Of a DNA stretch of 6,886 nucleotides, positions 6,346-6,886 are shown piece after piece. The stretch's first letter is position 1; every line of letters begins with the position of its first letter. The translations under genes were made by a program, and so were the position numbers. The DNA lies in contig JAUSKS010000188.1 in assembly GCA_030646595.1 (NCBI GenBank), positions 1 to 6,886 on the forward strand, read 5' to 3'. This stretch comes from Gallionellaceae bacterium (GTDB taxonomy: Bacteria; Pseudomonadota; Gammaproteobacteria; Burkholderiales; Gallionellaceae). The notes below the pieces were generated by a model. The model ran no database searches. It was not told the origin of the DNA and saw nothing but the letters and a program-made list of their open reading frames with translations.

Positions 6346-6371
6346 CCGGCTATCAGAAATCCGCGCCTAGA

Positions 6372-6394
6372 TTGCTTCAGTACTGCCGAAGCAA
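6372..6394. other. Perfect 7-bp stem-loop in the spacer between the YrdC-like and methyltransferase genes
   Basis: TTGCTTC (6372-6378) and GAAGCAA (6388-6394) are perfect inverted repeats around a 9-nt loop, in a 69-nt intergenic gap. Read on the minus strand, the hairpin is followed by TCTAGG, so it lacks the U-tract of an intrinsic terminator. It may stabilise or process the bicistronic transcript, or be chance. Confidence 0.4.
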
Positions 6395-6414
6395 AGCGGC
6401 CTTGCGAATATTTC

Positions 6415-6886
6415 CTAGTCCCCCCCTAATGGCTTGGCGCTTGCCCTGTCAATTTTCACGCGCGCGGCAATCATTTCCTCAATATCCTTGAAAGTATTAA
6501 ATCCTTCCCGCACGATTTGTATCGGATCCTTCGATAGGTCGACAATAGCATTCGGAATGCCGTATTTGGTTCGACCGTTATCGATATAAATTGGTATCTG
6601 ATCACCAAAATAGGCTGCCGCATCCTCCACTACTATCGGAGCAGGAAAGCCATGAGGATTGGCAGAAGTTGCAACATAGGGTGCGCCTGATTCTCGGTAG
6701 AGTTGCATCAGAATCCAATTGGCCTGCCACCCAATGCTAACTGAATCCATGTTGGCATTGACATAAGCAGGAATTTTTCTGTTCGGAACAATGAAAGAGA
6801 CAGGTCCTGGCATTAATTTATTGAGTACTTCCTGATGCCAAGTAGTTATTTTTCCATACTTTGCAACATCCTTGGGGTCGACGACT
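6415..6886 (-). CDS. YrdC/Sua5/YciO-domain protein (5' end beyond window edge)
   Basis: The reading frame stays open to the right edge, so the first part of the gene is missing; about 156 codons are visible, ending in TAG at 6417-6415. The family includes TsaC/Sua5, which makes threonylcarbamoyl-AMP from threonine, bicarbonate and ATP for tRNA t6A37. It also includes YciO and carbamoyl-transfer domains of HypF-like proteins. Visible signatures are KLMPGPVSFIVP, the SxN nucleotide-binding motif in YVATSANPHG, and the strand-turn ending NAIVDLSKDPIQIVREG. The Lys-x-Arg half of the active site would lie off the window. The segment that reads VRVTDHP in E. coli TsaC aligns here with IGWQANW, so this is a divergent member. 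It ends 28 residues after VREG, so there is no Sua5 C-terminal domain. It is probably co-transcribed with the downstream methyltransferase; housekeeping TsaC function is uncertain. Confidence 0.85.
   Translation of the reverse strand, partial: VVDPKDVAKYGKITTWHQEVLNKLMPGPVSFIVPNRKIPAYVNANMDSVSIGWQANWILMQLYRESGAPYVATSANPHGFPAPIVVEDAAAYFGDQIPIYIDNGRTKYGIPNAIVDLSKDPIQIVREGFNTFKDIEEMIAARVKIDRASAKPLGGD

Noticed and set aside
6361..6410. Stem-loop considered as an integron attC site
   Set aside because: The conserved core sites (RYYYAAC and GTTRRRY) are absent and no integrase or cassette array is seen.

Overview
The window reads as ordinary bacterial chromosome, most likely from a betaproteobacterium (Nitrosomonadales or a methylotroph-like lineage). 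That placement is an inference from protein style and gene arrangement only. It holds parts or all of eight protein genes on both strands, no RNA genes, no CRISPR array and no transposase. No stretch over 300 bases lacks a gene.

Left part, 1-4243, minus strand: four collinear genes, read from right to left. They are a thioredoxin-fold redoxin with a CNHC motif, an inositol-monophosphatase-family phosphatase, trkA and trkH. The first two overlap by a GTGA (4 nt). The last two overlap by one base (TGATG). TrkA and TrkH together form the Trk potassium uptake system: TrkH is the membrane channel and TrkA the NAD-binding gating ring. TrkH runs off the left edge and lacks about its last 20-25 residues. 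Between the phosphatase and trkA is an unusual inverted pair of heptamer arrays that also supplies the phosphatase's last codons and stop.

Middle, 4244-4457: the divergent spacer between the redoxin operon and rsmE is mostly filled by a ~149 bp element with terminal inverted repeats of 23-24 bp, a MITE-like remnant. Its right end carries a -35-like box and the junction gives a good -10, so the element probably supplies the rsmE promoter.

Right part, plus strand, 4458-5413: rsmE (16S rRNA m3U1498 methyltransferase), then a 60-residue tautomerase-superfamily protein that keeps the catalytic Pro1 but lacks the arginines of canonical 4-oxalocrotonate tautomerase.

Far right, minus strand, 5500-6886: a UbiE-like SAM methyltransferase of unknown substrate, preceded by a YrdC/Sua5-domain protein that runs off the right edge. 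Both end in TAG, look somewhat more AT-rich by eye than the trk side, and converge on the tautomerase gene. This pair is the most accessory-looking part. I see no evidence of a wholly new system. The best leads are the element-borne promoter, the heptamer inverted repeat and the divergent YrdC/methyltransferase pair.
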